A DNA stretch of 64,000 nucleotides. Origin: Clostridia bacterium. Lineage in GTDB: Bacteria > Bacillota > Clostridia > Peptostreptococcales > Acidaminobacteraceae. Position 1 is the first letter of the stretch. The number at the start of each line of letters is the position of its first letter. A model generated the notes under the pieces. That model worked only from the letters and a program-made list of their open reading frames with translations. It was not told where the DNA came from and did no database searches. Of the stretch, positions 60,663 through 64,000 are shown piece by piece. The DNA is taken from positions 1-64,000 of the forward strand of contig JAFGVN010000099.1 in the NCBI GenBank assembly GCA_016937975.1, in the 5' to 3' direction. Position numbers and translations under genes: made by a program.

Positions 60663-61844
60663 TTATTTTAAAGCTTCATTTAAAAGTTGACCAAGTCTTT
60701 CAATACCAATAACTATATTCTCTTCATTCATATTCGAGAAATTTAAACGCATTGTGTTTTTTGTATCACTATTTGGAAAGAATGATGCACCAGGTACATA
60801 AGCAACTTTATGCTCAACAGCAGTCTTCATTAATTCAGTCGTATTTATTGCCTTAGGTAATTCAACCCAAATGAAAAGTCCACCTTCAGGTACTGTATAC
60901 TTAGCATCTGCTGGGAATGCTTTTTTCATGGTTTCAAGCATCAAATTACGACGATTTTTATATACTTCAATAATGGTTTCAATGTGATCATCTAAAGAAT
61001 AATCATCTAAGAATGCACTTAATTCCCTCTGACTGATCGTACTGGTTTGTAAATCAGCACCTTGTTTAACAAGAATATACTTATTGTGGACTTCACCTTC
61101 GCCACATACCCAACCAATTCTCAAGCCAGGTGCAAATGTTTTTGAGAATGTGCCTAAATAAACAACTCTACCCTCAGTATCTAAAGATTTTACTGCAGGT
61201 AAATGTTCACCTTCATATCTTAATTCACCATATGGATTATCTTCAATAACAATTAAATCATACTGATTTGCTAATTCAATTAATCTTTGTCTACGTTCCA
61301 AGCTCCATGTTCTACCTGATGGATTTTGAAAATCTGGAATAACATAGATAAACTTTGCATTTGGGTTTTCTTGAATCGTTTTTTCAAGTTCAGACATAAT
61401 CATACCTTTTTCGTCTGTTTCAACTTCTCTGAATTCACATTGATAAGCTTTGAAAGCATTGATTGCACCTAAATAACTAGGACTTTCACAAATTACAATG
61501 TCACCTGGATCTAAAAAGATTTTTCCGGAAAAATCTAAGCCTTGTTGTGAACCACTTGTAATTAAAATATTTTCAGCTTTTGTTTTAATTTGCATCTTCT
61601 CCATGCGTTTAACAATATGTTCTCTTAATGGTAAGAAACCTTCAGTTGTTGAATACTGTAAGGCATCTCTACCGTCGTTATGGATCACTTTTTTTGCTAC
61701 AGCTTCCATTTTTTCCAATGGAAATAATTCAGGTGCAGGTAAACCACCTGCAAATGATATAATACCAGGTATTTGAGTTAATTTTAAAATCTCTCTAATT
61801 TCTGATGCTTTAATTTTTTCCATTCTTTTTGAATATCTAGCCAT
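60663..61844 (-). CDS. PLP-dependent aminotransferase (2-aminoadipate/aromatic type)
   Basis: 393 residues, fold type I. PLP lysine in TFSKTFAPGLRIGW (about 233), pyridine ring-binding Asp in IEDNPYGEL (about 201), and the start region SEIREILKLTQIPGIISFAGGLPAPELFP typical of the LysN/ARO8-like group. Catalyses exchange of an amino group, substrate not decidable. Located near oxoacid:ferredoxin oxidoreductase genes and a FadR-type regulator, so it could feed 2-oxo acids into that enzyme. TTGGTA-17-TGATAT could be its promoter (minus strand, 61869-61897). Confidence 0.9.
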   Translation of the reverse strand: MARYSKRMEKIKASEIREILKLTQIPGIISFAGGLPAPELFPLEKMEAVAKKVIHNDGRDALQYSTTEGFLPLREHIVKRMEKMQIKTKAENILITSGSQQGLDFSGKIFLDPGDIVICESPSYLGAINAFKAYQCEFREVETDEKGMIMSELEKTIQENPNAKFIYVIPDFQNPSGRTWSLERRQRLIELANQYDLIVIEDNPYGELRYEGEHLPAVKSLDTEGRVVYLGTFSKTFAPGLRIGWVCGEGEVHNKYILVKQGADLQTSTISQRELSAFLDDYSLDDHIETIIEVYKNRRNLMLETMKKAFPADAKYTVPEGGLFIWVELPKAINTTELMKTAVEHKVAYVPGASFFPNSDTKNTMRLNFSNMNEENIVIGIERLGQLLNEALK

Positions 61845-61931
61845 AATAGTCCCCTTTAATAATACTGTTGATATATCACACGTATACTATGAATATACCA
61901 AAAAAACGTTTTCCCGTCAAGGAGAGCAAAA

Positions 61932-62576
61932 TTATGCTCTTCCGAAAAAACGTCTTGACATCTGATCTAAAAATTCCTGAGTATGCTCTTCAGTAGTCAT
62001 TCTGGCCTTTTCTTTATCATGGGCTTTAATTGCTGAAGCCATATGGGTCAAAGAAGCTTTAAACCAGTTCACATCCTCTAAAACATAATTGATGTACTGT
62101 AAAAATCGTGCCGTCTTAATATTCAGTTCCTCCAGCATTTCAATTAACATAGGATTATTGGATGCTTCTCTAACGACACGATGGAACCTTTGATCATCTT
62201 TAATACATGCTTTATAATCATCAACGATGTCATAATTTTCAAATCTATTGATAATTTCATACAACTCATTAATCTGTGCTGATGTAGCTCTTTGTGCAGC
62301 TAATTCAGCAGCAAGTCCTTCCAAATTCTTTTTAACTTCATAAGCGTGCTTAACGGATTGAAGATCCACTTGAGTAACAAAAGTACCGACTCGAGGTTTT
62401 AAATCCAATAAACCCTTCTCAGACAATTTTAAAATGGCTTCGCGTATTGGTGTTCTTGAGACACCAAACTCTTCAATGAGTTCTTTTTCATTAATGGCAT
62501 CACCAGGCTGATATTCCATATCAATGATGCGACGTTCTAATTCTTTATAGATACTCATATTAATAGGTAGATTCAT
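61932..62576 (-). CDS. GntR/FadR-family transcription regulator (FCD domain)
   Basis: 214 residues. N-terminal winged helix (about 5-75, with INEKELIEEFGVSRTPIREAILKLSEKGLL) and C-terminal FCD ligand-binding all-helical domain (85-205) with DDQRFHRVVREASNNPMLIEML and ALTHMASAIKAHD, in which Asp and His residues bind a metal. FCD regulators respond to organic acids. Gene is next to the oxoacid:ferredoxin oxidoreductase genes; an operator-like palindrome lies across its -35 (62608-62648). Ribosome site AAAGGACGA. Confidence 0.93.
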   Translation of the reverse strand: MNLPINMSIYKELERRIIDMEYQPGDAINEKELIEEFGVSRTPIREAILKLSEKGLLDLKPRVGTFVTQVDLQSVKHAYEVKKNLEGLAAELAAQRATSAQINELYEIINRFENYDIVDDYKACIKDDQRFHRVVREASNNPMLIEMLEELNIKTARFLQYINYVLEDVNWFKASLTHMASAIKAHDKEKARMTTEEHTQEFLDQMSRRFFGRA

Positions 62577-62607
62577 TAGGTCGTCCTTTCATTTATATAA
62601 TAGATAC

Positions 62608-62648
62608 ATTATACAACATAATATCAGCCATGGAAATGGTCACCATTT
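62608..62648 (-). promoter_or_regulatory. Promoter and operator of the GntR gene
   Basis: Minus strand TTTCCA (62631-62636), 17-base spacer, TATAAT (62608-62613). A 15-base palindrome AAATGGT-C-ACCATTT (62634-62648) overlaps the -35 and the porB stop codon. The TGGT-x-ACCA core is the FadR-type operator form. Confidence 0.65.
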
Positions 62649-63544
62649 TATTTTTGTTGCCAGTCTTTTCGCATTTTAGCCCATTTAGCATCTCTATGAT
62701 TTTTAATCACTTCAATGTCTTCTTCCTTCAGATGTTTAAATCTGCTTTGTGCCATTAAATAATTTTCAACGGATGCAAATTCCTTTGGATTTTTGTTTAA
62801 TATAAACTCACCATTCTCAAATTCTGCCAAGTACCACAAACCTGAATCAACTGCTTGCTTTGCCAATTCAATAGTTACTTCTGAGCCGTGGCCCCAACCC
62901 GTTGGACAAGGTGCGAATATATGAACATAAGATGTCCCTTTTGTATTTTTAGCTTTCTCAATTTTAGCCATTAAATCTTCTGGATAACCAACACTTGCAG
63001 TAGCAGCATATTGGATACCATGGGCTGCAACGATTTCAAACATATTCTTCTTCATAGTGATGGATCCAGGTAGATTTTTACCTGCAGGAGACGTTGTAGT
63101 TTTTGTCCCATATGGTGTCAAACCACTTTTTTGAATACCAGTATTCATATAAGCTTCATTATCATTACAGATGTAAATAATGTCGTCATTTCGATCTATT
63201 GCACCTGATAAAGCTTGCAAACCGATATCAGCAGTACCACCATCACCTGCAAAACCAACAGTTTGTGTATTTTCAATACCCAAAGCCTTCAAACCTGCTG
63301 CCATACCAGAAGCTACTGCACCAGTCGAAGCGAAAGGTGTAATGATTGCATTTGTTGTAAAAGCCATATTGGGATAGATAAATGAAACGGCAGACATACA
63401 ACCTGCTGGAAGTGCTGCAAATGTACGTTCACCTAAAATCTTCATAGTTAAACGAACTGCCAAACTTTCACCGCAACCACCACAAGCTTTATGGCCATAA
63501 AAAAATTCTTCGTTAGTTAAATTTCTAGCATTATGTTTGATCAT
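62648..63544 (-). CDS. porB: 2-oxoacid:ferredoxin oxidoreductase, beta subunit
   Basis: 298 residues. The TPP-binding half of pyruvate- or 2-oxoisovalerate-type ferredoxin oxidoreductase. CGGCGES (about 18-24) begins a [4Fe-4S]-ligating set, and TPP motif GDGGTADIGLQAL ... ICNDNEAYMNTGIQ (about 100-135). It makes acyl-CoA and reduced ferredoxin, the electron donor for the hydrogenase. Starts in ATGA overlap with the alpha subunit gene. Confidence 0.93.
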   Translation of the reverse strand: MIKHNARNLTNEEFFYGHKACGGCGESLAVRLTMKILGERTFAALPAGCMSAVSFIYPNMAFTTNAIITPFASTGAVASGMAAGLKALGIENTQTVGFAGDGGTADIGLQALSGAIDRNDDIIYICNDNEAYMNTGIQKSGLTPYGTKTTTSPAGKNLPGSITMKKNMFEIVAAHGIQYAATASVGYPEDLMAKIEKAKNTKGTSYVHIFAPCPTGWGHGSEVTIELAKQAVDSGLWYLAEFENGEFILNKNPKEFASVENYLMAQSRFKHLKEEDIEVIKNHRDAKWAKMRKDWQQK

Positions 63545-64000
63545 TGTTCACACCTCACATTCATATACTGAATTTTATCATGATGATCTGAAGACATCAT
63601 TTGTTCAAAAGCTTCTTCAATATTGCCTTTTGTGATGTCACGACCACCTAAACCACCGATGTAATTGGTCGTTTTAGGTACTGTGTCAAGAGAGGATAAT
63701 GCAGAATTCACATTTGTAAAAATTGTGCCCTCATATCCAAAAGAAATGTTTTTATCAAGGACACCTACATGCTTTACATCTCTTAATGCAATGCGCAATT
63801 GTTCAGCTGGGAAAGGTCTCAAATATCTGAGTTTTAAAAGTCCCACTTTTTTACCTTCAGCTCTCATTTGATCAACAACAATTCGAGTCGTACCTGTAAT
63901 ACTACCTGTAGTAATTAAAACAACATCAGCATCTTCTGTTTTATAGCATTCCATCATACCATGATATTTTCTACCAAAAGCTTCATGGAATTCGTGATCA
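63541..64000 (-). CDS. porA: 2-oxoacid:ferredoxin oxidoreductase, alpha subunit (5' end outside window)
   Basis: At least 153 codons; the frame continues open past the window edge (DHEFHEAFGRKYHGMMECYK), so an internal ATG at 63957 is not the start. The C-terminal transketolase-type domain is visible: VVLITTGSITGTTRIVVDQM, KVGLLKLRYLRPFP and VLDKNISFGYEGTIFTNV. Four-subunit type is likely because beta is separate. Gamma and delta subunits are expected upstream, outside the window. Confidence 0.88.
   Translation of the reverse strand, partial: DHEFHEAFGRKYHGMMECYKTEDADVVLITTGSITGTTRIVVDQMRAEGKKVGLLKLRYLRPFPAEQLRIALRDVKHVGVLDKNISFGYEGTIFTNVNSALSSLDTVPKTTNYIGGLGGRDITKGNIEEAFEQMMSSDHHDKIQYMNVRCEQ

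Noticed and set aside
1-64000. CRISPR arrays, IS elements, tRNA or rRNA genes
   Set aside because: No spaced direct repeats, transposase frames or cloverleaf sequences were found by eye in the gaps.

Overview
The window is a low-GC (roughly one third G+C), gene-dense chromosomal segment from an anaerobic, fermentative Gram-positive-type bacterium (Bacillota, or a walled relative such as the Izemoplasma/Haloplasma-like lineages; the sequence alone does not decide). The reasons are Shine-Dalgarno sites of the AAGGAGG type, UGA used as a stop (so not a recoded Mollicute), an NAD-linked [FeFe]-hydrogenase, pyruvate:ferredoxin-type oxidoreductase subunits, SLH surface proteins, lipoprotein signal peptides and Firmicutes-type regulators. 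I saw no tRNA, rRNA, CRISPR array, insertion sequence or phage gene.

Layout. 1-7.5 kb: a DUF1189-like membrane protein (cut by the window edge), a two-component system whose kinase has a very long acidic N-terminus, a DUF4342 protein, an M42 aminopeptidase, a Nudix hydrolase, a branched-chain aminotransferase and a 43-residue Flp-type pilin that is easy to miss. 7.6-12.2 kb: a four-gene electron-bifurcating-type hydrogenase operon with a palindromic operator at its promoter. 12.3-15.7 kb: a substrate-binding lipoprotein gene broken by one in-frame stop, a PucR-type regulator and an orphan MsmK-type ATPase. 15.75-15.93 kb: a complete-looking small RNA unit (promoter, structured body, terminator). 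16-29.5 kb: housekeeping, stress and signalling genes (YaaA, HAD, TraX, RecX, DsrE, chemotaxis transducer, HD-GYP, MsrA-MarR, antiporter, sugar kinase, RF3, SF1 helicase).

29.6-45.3 kb: the centrepiece, a 14-gene, about 15.7-kb single-direction operon with nearly every junction overlapping. It encodes a MocA-type cofactor cytidylyltransferase, two complete three-subunit molybdenum hydroxylases, a YgeY-like M20 hydrolase, a YgeW-like carbamoyltransferase, a dihydropyrimidinase-like and an SsnA-like amidohydrolase, a PreA-like flavoprotein with two [4Fe-4S] clusters, and two fold-type-II PLP enzymes. This matches the anaerobic purine/urate breakdown clusters (xdhD-ygeW-ygeY-hyuA-ssnA type), but the PLP enzymes differ from classical YgeX and no YgfK-sized protein is present, so it looks like a variant pathway. 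It should open and hydrolyse purine rings and yield carbamoyl phosphate (ATP), ammonia and amino-acid fragments. A formamidase-like gene lies just upstream.

45.5-60.6 kb: surface and accessory genes: tandem-GNAT protein, SLH-CAP protein, a doubly degenerate receiver-GGDEF protein, an oxidoreductase, a deoxynucleoside kinase, a 2038-residue lipoprotein with two von Willebrand A domains beside a LiaF-C-like protein, and a decayed NRPS-like condensation-adenylation protein. 60.6-64 kb: a PLP aminotransferase, a FadR-type regulator with a likely self-operator, and 2-oxoacid:ferredoxin oxidoreductase beta and (partial) alpha subunits. Overall the segment suggests a scavenger that ferments amino acids and purines and disposes of electrons as hydrogen.
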